64,000 nt of DNA. Source: Lacicoccus qingdaonensis. GTDB lineage: Bacteria; Bacillota; Bacilli; Staphylococcales; Salinicoccaceae. The stretch covers positions 62,001-126,000 of the forward strand of contig NZ_FNFY01000005.1 of assembly GCF_900101075.1 (NCBI RefSeq), given 5' to 3'. The notes under the pieces were generated by a model. That model searched no databases. It had not been told where the DNA came from and saw only the letters and a program-made list of their open reading frames with translations. Shown piece by piece: positions 16,384 to 24,844 of the stretch. The translations under genes and the position numbers were made by a program. Within the stretch, counting starts at the first letter, position 1. Each line of letters opens with the position of its first letter.

Positions 16384-19107
16384 TTAAAATGTATTATTCC
16401 TCTTACGAATGAATTGAATTAATCCTAATAAAAAGATACCGATCAAGCTTAGTATACCGCCTGATTTCAAGTACGGATTTTGATATGAAAATACGATTTC
16501 AGAATCTCCTGAATCTAAAGGGACGCCGACAAATCCGATATTGGCTTGGACTATATCTCTTTCTTCTCCATTCACCGTTACATTCCATCCTTTTTCATAT
16601 GGAATTGTTGTAACCAGGAGACCTGGTTCTTTTCTTTGAACAGTCCCTTCAATACGTTCATCTTCAAAAACTTCAATATCTAATTCATTCTCCTGTTTTT
16701 CTTCAGCAATCTGCTGATCAATTTCTTTATCTGCAGGCAATGCATAAATCGTAATGTCATTGATATTATATCTTCCAGTATCCTCGAATTGAATAGACAT
16801 CTCATCGGTGCCCAAATCAGTATGTCCAAGGTTAACAAACATATTTTCCCTGTGAAAATATGTACTGAATGAATATTTATCAGATTGACGTAAAGTTTTT
16901 TCACGGTCTTCATATAAAAAACCAATATCATAACTTGTATCTTCAGCTATATAAAAAGGGGTGTCAGCAGTTTCATATTCTAAACCCTGCAGATAGATAA
17001 ATATCTCTTGACCCGCAAGTTCATCTTCGTTTTCAAGGTTGATGTTTAAACGAGCTCCATTCTCTGTAACCTCTATTAGATTTTTATCTTGTGCCAAAAG
17101 ACCGGGGTCAGTATCCTCGATTTGGTATTCAACTTCTTTGATCTGTTCATTTGTTGCTTTCTCAATTTCTCTTCCTTCAACATCTTGATTGTTTTCCAAT
17201 ACAACACCTTGTGTCAGAAAAGTTTCTTTTTCAACCGGATTTAACTTCGAAAAGTTTTCTCTTGTGATGAATCTGTCTTCAACATATGCAAATGGGAATT
17301 CAGATTCTGTTTTTGCAATGATATAAGCTGGATCATCATTTGACCGGTGCACAACTTCGTAGCCATATGGAAGATATGATGCGTTTTTTTCCTCCGTCAG
17401 GATATATTCAATGTTAAAAAAATGATTCGCTATTCGACGATCATCCACACCATTTCGAAGCGGTTGAATGATTTGATAGGAGGAGAACTCCATCTCTTCA
17501 GCAAATTCAGACAGAGAACCATTGGTAATGGAGAGATAAGAACTTAAACCCATTAAATCGTGATAAATAAATTGATTACGTACATGATTGTCCTGTGATG
17601 TGACGCCTGTTCGATACAAATCATCTTCAGGCAGAAGATTTTGAACACCGCCGAATAAATTCTCATAACGATCTGCTGAAGTGTTTAATTCAACCATTTT
17701 TGATATTGAATTATTGCCATATGGGTAATACAAATTCGTTGCGTTAGTCACCAAATTTAACATAACTAAGCCAATTAAAATTACAGAAATTTTATTTGCA
17801 CTTTTATTCTTTAGTTTCTTTTTTTTCTCATACATCAATATGAACCAGATGAGCCATCCTGAAATTATCGGGAAAGCATAATACAAGTACATGTTTTCCA
17901 TAATTGCTGCCGTTCCATAAAAAATAGTGAAACCGATCAAGATATATTTAACTATTCGCAAATCTTTTACCTGCAACTTATCCCGTTCTTCCAAAAGTTT
18001 ACCGCTTGCTAGAGCGATAAACAAAGGAATGGCAAAACTAAAGCGATTATAAGGGCCGGACATGCCATTCATAAATGAACCAAAGAAAGGAAACAATAGA
18101 AAAATACCTAAAATTAGAAGCATCAGACCTGAAAATGTTTTGTTCTTTCTAGTTTTGAATAAAAAGACAACAGTAAATATAGTGAAAATAGAAAGTCCGC
18201 CGGCAGTCCATAAATATATTTCAGGGACAAAGAGATTATGTATTAAAGATAAATAGTAACCGCCATGATAAAGAAAGAGATTAATTGCTATTTCATCTGT
18301 ATTTCTGGATGAATTTAAAAAGCCATCAACCATTGGCAAAAAGATTATTGCTCCCAACAACACACCAACAAGGTAATGTAACGAACATCGGCCGAAAGAA
18401 TACCCTAATTGTTTCCAGTCTTTGAATCTATAAAGCGTTCCGTAACGTACAATTCCATATATAAAGACTAATATGGTCAACTTGTAGAAAAAATAAAAAT
18501 TTACAATTGCACTGACTCCTACCATTATACTGAACAGCAGGCCTGACTCTCTACTCAATATTTTTTCTACACCCAGACAAAGCAGAGGGTACCAGATTAA
18601 TGGCAGGATAAAAAAGGGGTGCCGGCCTGTATTATAAATCACAAAAAAACTGAATGTATACATCAACGCACCCAGTAAAGCAGCACCATGTGAAACTTTA
18701 AATTTCCTCACGAAAATGAGATAGCTGAGTCCAACACACCACATTCTCACAAACATTATTAAATGAAAAGAAAATTCACGCAAACTTTCCGGGAAAAACA
18801 CCCCCAGATAAACGAACGGGTCTCCTATTACATAATAGCCGTACGAAGTAATCGTATCCGCGCCTGCTCCAATTGACCAATCCCATTCCGGGAAGCCTTC
18901 TCCTCTTAGCGCACCTTGCAAAATATTCACATATTCATGAAATAACTGAAAATGTTGTGTGAAACCATCGCTTTCCCATATAAACGATCCGCCCAATATG
19001 AAATACCAACTGTAAATAACAATACACATGATACTGAAGAATAGGGTGTAATAGCCGAATGTTATTTTTGAAACAGGTTTATTTAATAACTGCTTGTCAA
19101 AAGAGAT
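16384..19107 (-). CDS. yfhO: YfhO family membrane protein (lipoteichoic acid glycosylation)
   Basis: YfhO-type GT-C-like membrane proteins act outside the membrane in the three-component system that adds sugars to lipoteichoic acid. The N-terminal half has about twelve membrane segments and the conserved SFIWESDGFTQHFQLF loop; the C-terminal half is a large extracellular domain with a final membrane helix. The first ATG (19029) leaves the first membrane helix incomplete and has no ribosome site. The frame stays open 26 codons further to an ATC at 19107, placed 6 bases after AGGAGGGG, so a rare AUC start is the best reading (about 907 residues). It is last in an operon after csbB-like and gtrA-like genes. 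Confidence 0.82.
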   Translation of the reverse strand: MSFDKQLLNKPVSKITFGYYTLFFSIMCIVIYSWYFILGGSFIWESDGFTQHFQLFHEYVNILQGALRGEGFPEWDWSIGAGADTITSYGYYVIGDPFVYLGVFFPESLREFSFHLIMFVRMWCVGLSYLIFVRKFKVSHGAALLGALMYTFSFFVIYNTGRHPFFILPLIWYPLLCLGVEKILSRESGLLFSIMVGVSAIVNFYFFYKLTILVFIYGIVRYGTLYRFKDWKQLGYSFGRCSLHYLVGVLLGAIIFLPMVDGFLNSSRNTDEIAINLFLYHGGYYLSLIHNLFVPEIYLWTAGGLSIFTIFTVVFLFKTRKNKTFSGLMLLILGIFLLFPFFGSFMNGMSGPYNRFSFAIPLFIALASGKLLEERDKLQVKDLRIVKYILIGFTIFYGTAAIMENMYLYYAFPIISGWLIWFILMYEKKKKLKNKSANKISVILIGLVMLNLVTNATNLYYPYGNNSISKMVELNTSADRYENLFGGVQNLLPEDDLYRTGVTSQDNHVRNQFIYHDLMGLSSYLSITNGSLSEFAEEMEFSSYQIIQPLRNGVDDRRIANHFFNIEYILTEEKNASYLPYGYEVVHRSNDDPAYIIAKTESEFPFAYVEDRFITRENFSKLNPVEKETFLTQGVVLENNQDVEGREIEKATNEQIKEVEYQIEDTDPGLLAQDKNLIEVTENGARLNINLENEDELAGQEIFIYLQGLEYETADTPFYIAEDTSYDIGFLYEDREKTLRQSDKYSFSTYFHRENMFVNLGHTDLGTDEMSIQFEDTGRYNINDITIYALPADKEIDQQIAEEKQENELDIEVFEDERIEGTVQRKEPGLLVTTIPYEKGWNVTVNGEERDIVQANIGFVGVPLDSGDSEIVFSYQNPYLKSGGILSLIGIFLLGLIQFIRKRNNTF

Positions 19108-19123
19108 TTTACACCCCTCCTTT

Positions 19124-19531
19124 TCATCTAAAAATATATAACTTACTAAATATATAATTTAAAACAACAATTATAAATTGTGTGAGAATTTTGGAGAGAT
19201 TAGTCTCTAAATTCATGAAATCAACGAGCATAAACATGCTCAACATATCAAATAAACCTGAAACCGATCTTAAACCTACAAACAAATAAAATTCTTTAAA
19301 AGCAAGTTTCCATGACTGGGATTTGGCTTTGAAAACATATTTTTTATTTGTAAAAAAAGCAAATAGAATTGCAGCAATAATTGAAATGACATTTGCTATC
19401 ATATAAGAAAAATTTAAAACAGTATCAAATAGAAAGAAGACAGCTATATTAACAACTGTCGTCAACACACCAAATAGGATATATTTTAATATTTCCTGAT
19501 CCTTTATAAATATTTTTTTTAACCAATTCAT
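19124..19531 (-). CDS. GtrA family flippase-like membrane protein
   Basis: The 135-residue protein has four membrane segments and the GtrA-family pattern: YILFGVLTTVVNIAVFF near residue 17 and FFTNKKYVFK near 59. GtrA/GtcA proteins are thought to flip undecaprenyl-phosphate-linked sugars across the membrane. It sits between the CsbB-like glycosyltransferase (5 bases) and YfhO (16 bases from stop to the proposed start), which supports the flippase role in a complete three-component glycosylation cassette. Confidence 0.88.
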   Translation of the reverse strand: MNWLKKIFIKDQEILKYILFGVLTTVVNIAVFFLFDTVLNFSYMIANVISIIAAILFAFFTNKKYVFKAKSQSWKLAFKEFYLFVGLRSVSGLFDMLSMFMLVDFMNLETNLSKILTQFIIVVLNYIFSKLYIFR

Positions 19532-19536
19532 GAAAT

Positions 19537-20511
19537 TTATTCCTTTAAATTTATCGTTTCGACAGACTTTTCTCTGACAAAATAAGGCGGTCTGCCTTTC
19601 GTTTCAATAAAAACTCTTCCTAAGTATTCTCCAATAATCCCCAAAGAAATTAATTGAAGTCCACCCAGAAACAGAATGGAAGCAATCAATGTTGGATAGC
19701 CCTCCACATTTGTTCCGAAAATAATTGTTTTACCTATTTCATATGTTAAATAGAAAAATGCTAAAAATGATATGATAAACCCGATATAGGACCATACCCT
19801 CAGCGGAACGGTGCTGTAAGACGTAATCCCATTAATCGCCAACTTAAACAGCTGCAGCCAACTCCACTTGGCAACACCTGCAGCACGGTCATCCGCAATG
19901 TAGGTCAGTTCTTTTTTCTTAAAACCAATCCACCCATACATGCCTTTTGTATAGCGTTCCGATTCTCTCAGCTCTTGCAATGCTTCAATACATTTTCTAT
20001 CAAGCAATCGAAAATCACCTGCAAAGGGATATACATTTTCACTCGACATTCTTTGCAGCAGTGTATAATACAATTTTGAGGTCCATTTTTTCAGGAGTCC
20101 TTCTCCTTCTCTCTTTTCACGCACGGCATAAACATCTTCATATCCTGATTCCCAGCATTCTATCATTTCACTGATAAGTTCTGGCGGTTGCTGTAAATCA
20201 GCGTCAATAATAACCACTGCGTCTCCTCTTGAATAATCAAAACCCGCAAGCATTGCAATTTCCTTGCCAAAGTTTCTGGACAAATCTATATATCGTATAT
20301 ATTGACTAGCGGCATTATATTCCTTCAACATTTGAAGTGTATGATCTTCGCTTCCATCATTAACAAACAAAAACTCAAAATTATAACGTGTATTTGCGTC
20401 TTTAAGATTTTCTAAACGATTAATCAGTTGATCTAAAACTTCTTCTTCATTATAAGCAGGAATCAAAATCGTAATTAATTTTTTACCTTGTTCTTCTTTA
20501 ACCACAACCAT
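19537..20511 (-). CDS. csbB: CsbB-like polyprenyl-phosphate glycosyltransferase (GT2)
   Basis: The start is the ATG at 20511 next to AAGGAGGAGG, or the GTG two codons later with better spacing; the longer frame to 20571 would begin inside the -35 element. The N-terminal GT2 domain shows ILIPAYNEEE and the DXD-type motif VIIDADLQQP. Two C-terminal membrane helices (about 235-260 and 270-300) anchor it, as in CsbB/GtrB/DPM-like enzymes. It is expected to load a sugar (GlcNAc in characterised CsbB systems) onto undecaprenyl phosphate on the inner face. It is first in the operon with the GtrA-like flippase and YfhO. Confidence 0.88.
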   Translation of the reverse strand: MVVVKEEQGKKLITILIPAYNEEEVLDQLINRLENLKDANTRYNFEFLFVNDGSEDHTLQMLKEYNAASQYIRYIDLSRNFGKEIAMLAGFDYSRGDAVVIIDADLQQPPELISEMIECWESGYEDVYAVREKREGEGLLKKWTSKLYYTLLQRMSSENVYPFAGDFRLLDRKCIEALQELRESERYTKGMYGWIGFKKKELTYIADDRAAGVAKWSWLQLFKLAINGITSYSTVPLRVWSYIGFIISFLAFFYLTYEIGKTIIFGTNVEGYPTLIASILFLGGLQLISLGIIGEYLGRVFIETKGRPPYFVREKSVETINLKE

Positions 20512-20542
20512 CCTCCTCCTTTTCACTTTTTGTTGTACGTTT

Positions 20543-20571
20543 ATTAGAATACAGGCCGAGATGCCTGTCAA
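20543..20571 (-). promoter_or_regulatory. Sigma-A promoter with operator for the csbB operon
   Basis: On the - strand TTGACA (20571-20566) stands 17 bases before TCTAAT (20548-20543). The spacer holds a perfect inverted repeat, ACAGGC-N6-GCCTGT (20551-20568), that overlaps the -35. A repressor bound there would block the promoter. Confidence 0.65.
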
Positions 20572-20895
20572 GAATATATACTTTCATACAACATATAAAT
20601 TCACTGGCATTGCATAAAATTATTTGAAAAAATTCGATGGTTACCAGGTAAAATATTCGGTGATTTTTACACGGCGCCCCCGACTCAGGCTTTAAAGGCA
20701 TAAAAACCCCTTATCATTGGTTTGGGTCATCCAGTCCAAATCCTGAATAATAAGAAGATATCAATTTATAGAGGATGTCCATAATCATTATCGCTAAAAA
20801 AAGACGCACTTAAACAAAGATGGATTCAATCAAATTTTTTAAGCCCCCTGGTCTATTCAACTGGGTTTCATTTAACGTGTATTATTGATGAAGTT
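20572..20895. other. 324-base AT-rich non-coding stretch
   Basis: I see no gene here with a ribosome site and plausible protein. The only structure is the promoter at its left edge. Its position inside the island boundaries suggests leftover sequence from the inserted element. Confidence 0.5.
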
Positions 20896-21333
20896 CTAAT
20901 CGTCCACTTTGATTTTTTCATATATTTGGAACCATTCAGGAAAGACACGTTTAAACGGTACCGGCTTGAATTCGCCGTCCACTTTCTTTACCACGACGTG
21001 CGTCGTCGTGCCGTATGTGCACAGTTCACCGTCGCCATTGACGATCTCGACGCCGTAATCCGTTCTCATTCCCGTGTTCTTTTTGACCCATGTTCTGACG
21101 ATGGCGCGGTCGCCGTATTTCAAAGCCTTTACATAAGTAATATCCAGATTATAAACCGGTGCATAATAGCCTTCACGTTCCATTGCGAGATAATCATAAC
21201 CGATATCCGTGATCAGCTGCATCCGGCCCATCTCAAACCATTTAGGATAATTCCCGTGGTAAATAACGCCCATCATATCTGTATCTGCGTACATCACCTG
21301 AACTTCTATTTCTGAAGTATAACCTTGTTCCAT
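20896..21333 (-). CDS. Acyl-CoA thioesterase, YbgC/4HBT hot-dog family
   Basis: The 145-residue hot-dog protein carries the 4-hydroxybenzoyl-CoA thioesterase signature YADTDMMGVIYHGNYPKWFE with its catalytic Asp. The family hydrolyses acyl-CoA or acyl-ACP thioesters in the cytoplasm. The start is uncertain: ATG 21333 has AGGAAAGGA upstream, and ATG 21357 has AAGGG. Its last 11 codons are the right copy of the direct repeat that flanks the glycosylation cassette, so this 3' end may have been replaced when that cassette inserted. Confidence 0.85.
   Translation of the reverse strand: MEQGYTSEIEVQVMYADTDMMGVIYHGNYPKWFEMGRMQLITDIGYDYLAMEREGYYAPVYNLDITYVKALKYGDRAIVRTWVKKNTGMRTDYGVEIVNGDGELCTYGTTTHVVVKKVDGEFKPVPFKRVFPEWFQIYEKIKVDD
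20901..20933. repeat. Right copy of island-flanking direct repeat
   Basis: This lies within the thioesterase 3' end and is in the same orientation as 16317-16351. Together the copies bracket 4.5 kb holding the csbB-gtrA-yfhO cassette. Confidence 0.7.
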
Positions 21334-21543
21334 ATGAGAAACGTCCTTTCCTGTCATTTGATTTACCCTTCATTATATCATCCGTCCTATTTTTCGTAAC
21401 TGTCATCTTTTGCCAATAAACTTCAATGCAGCTGAATTACTGTCGCAGAAATTGAAAATCTGTGATATTAAGTGAGAAAAAATCAAAATCGTATTTTTCC
21501 GGCATATATATAGTGAGGGAAACTTTATTCAAAGGAGGAAGAT

Positions 21544-22527
21544 ATGATTTTAACAGAAAGAAAAGTGCCGTTCGAACTGATGTATATACGTGCGTTCAGC
21601 AGAAGGGTCGAAATGGATTTAAAAGGTCGAAGGATGCTGTCTGTTTTGGAAAGCGGGTATGAAGGTGAACAGCAGTATGACAAAATACTCGAGGCAGCAG
21701 GGCATGAAGGACTGATTGTTTTTCGAGATATTTATGTGAAGGCCGGTGATGCAGTAGCTCAGTTTGATTCGATTATCATTGACGGCAATTCTGTAACCGT
21801 TAACGAAATAAAAAACTACAGCGGTTTTTATTCCTATGTGGACGGCCAGTGGTTCAGCGGAAAGTTCGAAGTGACAGAAGATGCGATCAGCCAGTTGAAG
21901 CTGGCGATGGGGAAACTTAAGAAGATAAGGTATGATGCCAAGATGAATTTTGATGTGAGGGGGAAAATCATTTTTCCAAACCTCGATCTGCAGTTTGACT
22001 GTGATGATGAACGGGCAAGATCGATGGTTGTGATGAGAAATCAGCTTAAGGAATACCTGGAGAGTTTCAGGTCCGGCGGGATTTCGGAACAGTCAAAAGA
22101 AATTGCCCGGGTAATATATAGGAAAATCATTGAAAACCCATATTTCGATAAGACGGCCGATATCACAGTCCTGAGGTGCGGGCTGTACTGCATTTCATGC
22201 GGCAGCTTCGACCTGGACATTCAAAAATATTATGCCTATTGCATGCAGTGCAAGTGCCGTGAATCAAAAGAAAGCCACATCATCCGCGGTCTCAGTGATT
22301 TCAAGGCCTTATTCCGTCACGACAAAATGACCAGGCAGAAACTGCAGGTGCTGCTCGGGGATCAGGTGAGTGAGCGTATGCTGCAGAGGATGTTAAAGAA
22401 ATATTGTGAGACCTTTTCAACGGGGGTATCGATATATTATAAGTTCAAATACTATGATTATGATGATGCTGTTAATAAAGAGCCGAGAAACTCCAAATAT
22501 CATCTGGGCCTTAAGCTTTTTAAGTGA
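21544..22527 (+). CDS. NERD-domain protein with Cys4 cluster
   Basis: The N-terminal half has nuclease-related domain (NERD) features: GYEGEQQYDKIL near residue 38, AQFDSIII near 71 and VNEIKNYSG near 85. The Glu-x-Lys in the last motif resembles the restriction-endonuclease-like active site. The C-terminal half has four or more cysteines, in CGLYCISCGS and CMQCKC, which could bind zinc, and a basic tail. NERD proteins are often DNA-processing, but no specific role is known. The 327-residue gene follows AAAGGAGGA and stands alone. It is followed by the tandem palindromic repeats. Confidence 0.75.
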   Translation: MILTERKVPFELMYIRAFSRRVEMDLKGRRMLSVLESGYEGEQQYDKILEAAGHEGLIVFRDIYVKAGDAVAQFDSIIIDGNSVTVNEIKNYSGFYSYVDGQWFSGKFEVTEDAISQLKLAMGKLKKIRYDAKMNFDVRGKIIFPNLDLQFDCDDERARSMVVMRNQLKEYLESFRSGGISEQSKEIARVIYRKIIENPYFDKTADITVLRCGLYCISCGSFDLDIQKYYAYCMQCKCRESKESHIIRGLSDFKALFRHDKMTRQKLQVLLGDQVSERMLQRMLKKYCETFSTGVSIYYKFKYYDYDDAVNKEPRNSKYHLGLKLFK

Positions 22528-22539
22528 TTTAAGCGTTTC

Positions 22540-22650
22540 CCCGACATGGCGCAGAAACGATGCCGGGCCCGGTGTGTTCTCCCGACATGGCGCAAAAACG
22601 ATGTCGGGCGGGGGGGCGTTCTCCCGACGTGGCGCAGAAGCGATGTCGGT
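22540..22650. repeat. Three tandem copies of a 28-bp palindromic repeat
   Basis: Copies at 22540-22567, 22581-22608 and 22623-22650 each read CCCGACAT at the left and ATGTCGGG (or a close variant) at the right, around a loop containing GGCGCARAAACG. The starts are 41 and 42 bases apart. The first and third copies each carry changes in one arm. A fourth copy is at 40471. They could form hairpins in RNA. Confidence 0.85.
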
Positions 22651-22833
22651 ATAATCATGTGAAACGAAGGCACGAGACGCTCACAAATCAGCGCAATTCA
22701 CATCGACACTCCATAAATAATCAGAATTAACAGATAATAGACAAAAATCTGTAGTGTATCATTACAATTTGTGATACATTTATATTAAGCGATTGTACAA
22801 GGGGACGTTAGATGCATCAAAGGGGGCCAAATT
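22651..22833. promoter_or_regulatory. Leader of the pRiA4b-type gene with an inverted repeat
   Basis: Within this leader, TGTATCA (22755-22761) and TGATACA (22772-22778) form a perfect inverted repeat with a 10-base centre that is itself nearly palindromic. It lies just upstream of a TATATT -10-like element and is a candidate operator. No other feature is evident. Confidence 0.45.
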
Positions 22834-24264
22834 ATGGGGATTCAAGAATTTTACCGACAATTTATAACTGAAGATGTTTTGCAGGAGCTGAGCAAAACGA
22901 GAAAGAGGGCATATCAGTCGATTGATGAGTTCGTAGTTTACCGGTACCGGGAAATTACGAATCCTTATCATGTCAGCTGGGTGGTTGAACAGCTGAGTCC
23001 TAAAGAGCTTAAACTGATTGATACATTAAAGTCGTCCAAGGCTAAAAACGGATATTACACAATTGAACTGACGGAGGAGGATTATCCGTTTTTAATTGAG
23101 CAATATCTTATCGTGCCTTTCAATGATGGAGAGGGAGCGGTGCATGAGGAGACTCTCAGAAGTCTGATTGAAGAACTTAATAAAAATGATAAGGATCTCG
23201 TCTGGCTGGAGGATTTGAGTCCGCTTAAGAAGACGATTCTTATGTCCTATTCAGAGATGCATCTTAAAGAGTTGTTGATGGGTATCACAATTACTCATCT
23301 GAAGGAAATTTCGAAAGCGCTTTCACACTCGCCGGCATCTCTCCAGAAAGAGGTTTATGTCAACGATCTGAAAAAATTGCTGACAGATAAAGAAAAAATC
23401 AGGGAAATTCTGCTGTCTCTGTCTGACGAGGCTTTTCAGGTGATACGAAAGCATGCCGAAAATGACTATCCTTTTTACAATAACATTAAGGAATATCAGG
23501 AACTGATCAGCTACGGCCTGGTGATTGTCATGGAAAATGATTATGGGATATCACATCCGGAAGTGCTTAAAACCATCAGGAGCACAAACTTGAAACAGGT
23601 GAAAAGCCAACGCTACAAAAATAATATATTAAGGAATAAAGAAAACCAGTCCTCCTACAATGCCTACAGGATAAGGGTTTCCCTGGTCGGCGGCAGTGAT
23701 ATTATTTTCCGGGAAATGATCATTCCAGCGCGGCTGAATTTTTATGAGATGCACCTGATCATTCAAATTGCATTCGGGTGGAGCAAAAAGTTTTATGCAG
23801 AATTTTTAAATGACAATTACGTCATACGTGTTTACTCTGAAGATAAGACGGGTGAAACGAAAAAGAAACAGGTCCTTCTTTCCAGTTACACCCAGGTGGA
23901 TGCATTTTTATCAGAATTCGGTACGGTGAGCTATGTGTATAATTATAAAGCGAACTGGCATCACAAAGTCGAGCTGGTGGAGTTCATCTCGAAGGATGAG
24001 GCAGTCTATCCTGAAATTGTGGATTACGGGGGGCCGAGTCCGATAGAAATGGCCGAAGGAATAGAGGAGTTTGACAGGCTTCATTTAATATTAAAGGATA
24101 AAGACAACCCGAAGTATAAGGAGACGGCAGAGTTTGCAAGGATGTCAAATTATAAAATAAGATATCCTAAAAGTGCCATCAACCGGCAGCTTAAACGGAT
24201 ATTTTCGAGACAGCATGCATTGACAGAATTTAATGATGAAGAGCCAAATTTGGCGGATAAATAA
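22834..24264 (+). CDS. Plasmid pRiA4b ORF-3 family protein with N-terminal extension
   Basis: AAAGGGGG precedes the ATG. In the 476-residue product, roughly residues 270-430 match the pRiA4b ORF-3 domain: an N-terminal strand pattern YRIRVSLVGG, a histidine in NWHHKVELVEF, and YPEIVDYGGPSPIEM near 400. The first 270 residues are helical and charged, and I do not recognise them. The family is widespread in bacteria and plasmids with no firm biochemical function. It stands alone with its own candidate operator and a strong terminator. Confidence 0.75.
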   Translation: MGIQEFYRQFITEDVLQELSKTRKRAYQSIDEFVVYRYREITNPYHVSWVVEQLSPKELKLIDTLKSSKAKNGYYTIELTEEDYPFLIEQYLIVPFNDGEGAVHEETLRSLIEELNKNDKDLVWLEDLSPLKKTILMSYSEMHLKELLMGITITHLKEISKALSHSPASLQKEVYVNDLKKLLTDKEKIREILLSLSDEAFQVIRKHAENDYPFYNNIKEYQELISYGLVIVMENDYGISHPEVLKTIRSTNLKQVKSQRYKNNILRNKENQSSYNAYRIRVSLVGGSDIIFREMIIPARLNFYEMHLIIQIAFGWSKKFYAEFLNDNYVIRVYSEDKTGETKKKQVLLSSYTQVDAFLSEFGTVSYVYNYKANWHHKVELVEFISKDEAVYPEIVDYGGPSPIEMAEGIEEFDRLHLILKDKDNPKYKETAEFARMSNYKIRYPKSAINRQLKRIFSRQHALTEFNDEEPNLADK

Positions 24265-24289
24265 GGCGAAGGTCTCTTCGTCTTTTTTT
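24263..24289 (+). terminator. Terminator after the pRiA4b-type gene
   Basis: A 9-bp stem including one G-U pair (AAGGCGAAG with CTTCGTCTT) around a 4-base loop runs directly into a run of T. Confidence 0.85.
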
Positions 24290-24328
24290 GTATGTATATT
24301 ATAATTGGAGTGAAGAAGGTGCCTGAAA

Positions 24329-24811
24329 ATGAAAAAGTTTTCAATATTCATCCTGCTGGTTCTGACTCCATTTATTTTAAACGCGGTCATCAGCCCTGTC
24401 ACTCCAGAACTGCTTGATGATCCGAGTCCGAGACAGGATCTTCCCGGTTCAGATAATGGTCTTGAAATGAGTGTCATACCATCTGTACAGGAACAATCCG
24501 AAGTGGAAATTGAAGTGACCATTAATAATTCCAGTGAGTCGATATTTGGCTACGGAGAATTTTTCTATCTTGAAAAAAAGGTCGATGGATTATGGTATAT
24601 GCTCACTTTTGATGATGGGGTATTCAAGGATTTTTCTGCCTTTGATAATTACGGGCAGGCAATACCGCCTGATGAAACGAGAACACTTGAAATCGACCCT
24701 GCGGATTATTCTTTAAATCCGGACAGCGGTGAATATCGTATCGTAAAAGCTTTCAGATATCATGATGATACGAAAGTGTTCTGGTTAACAGATGAATTTA
24801 AAGTTGTATAA
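24329..24811 (+). CDS. Secreted Ig-like domain protein (160 aa)
   Basis: The protein has an N-terminal hydrophobic signal segment (FSIFILLVLTPFILNAVI) without a lipobox. The rest is a single beta-sandwich of the bacterial Ig-like type, with GYGEFFYLEKKVDGLWYML near residue 75 and the closing pattern GEYRIVKAFRY. Such domains occur in small secreted or surface proteins of Bacillales with unknown ligands. It lies 33 bases before the MOSC gene and may be co-transcribed with it. Confidence 0.65.
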   Translation: MKKFSIFILLVLTPFILNAVISPVTPELLDDPSPRQDLPGSDNGLEMSVIPSVQEQSEVEIEVTINNSSESIFGYGEFFYLEKKVDGLWYMLTFDDGVFKDFSAFDNYGQAIPPDETRTLEIDPADYSLNPDSGEYRIVKAFRYHDDTKVFWLTDEFKVV

Positions 24812-24844
24812 TGTAGATAAATGACATTCATTGGGGGGGCTGAC

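Noticed and set aside
20572..20895. Possible transposase remnant in the non-coding stretch
   Set aside because: Short frames on the - strand are interrupted by stops and show no recognisable transposase motif or terminal inverted repeats.
22540..22650. CRISPR array
   Set aside because: Only three units, with 13-14 base spacers that are too short and partly similar, and no cas genes nearby. The units are palindromic dispersed repeats.
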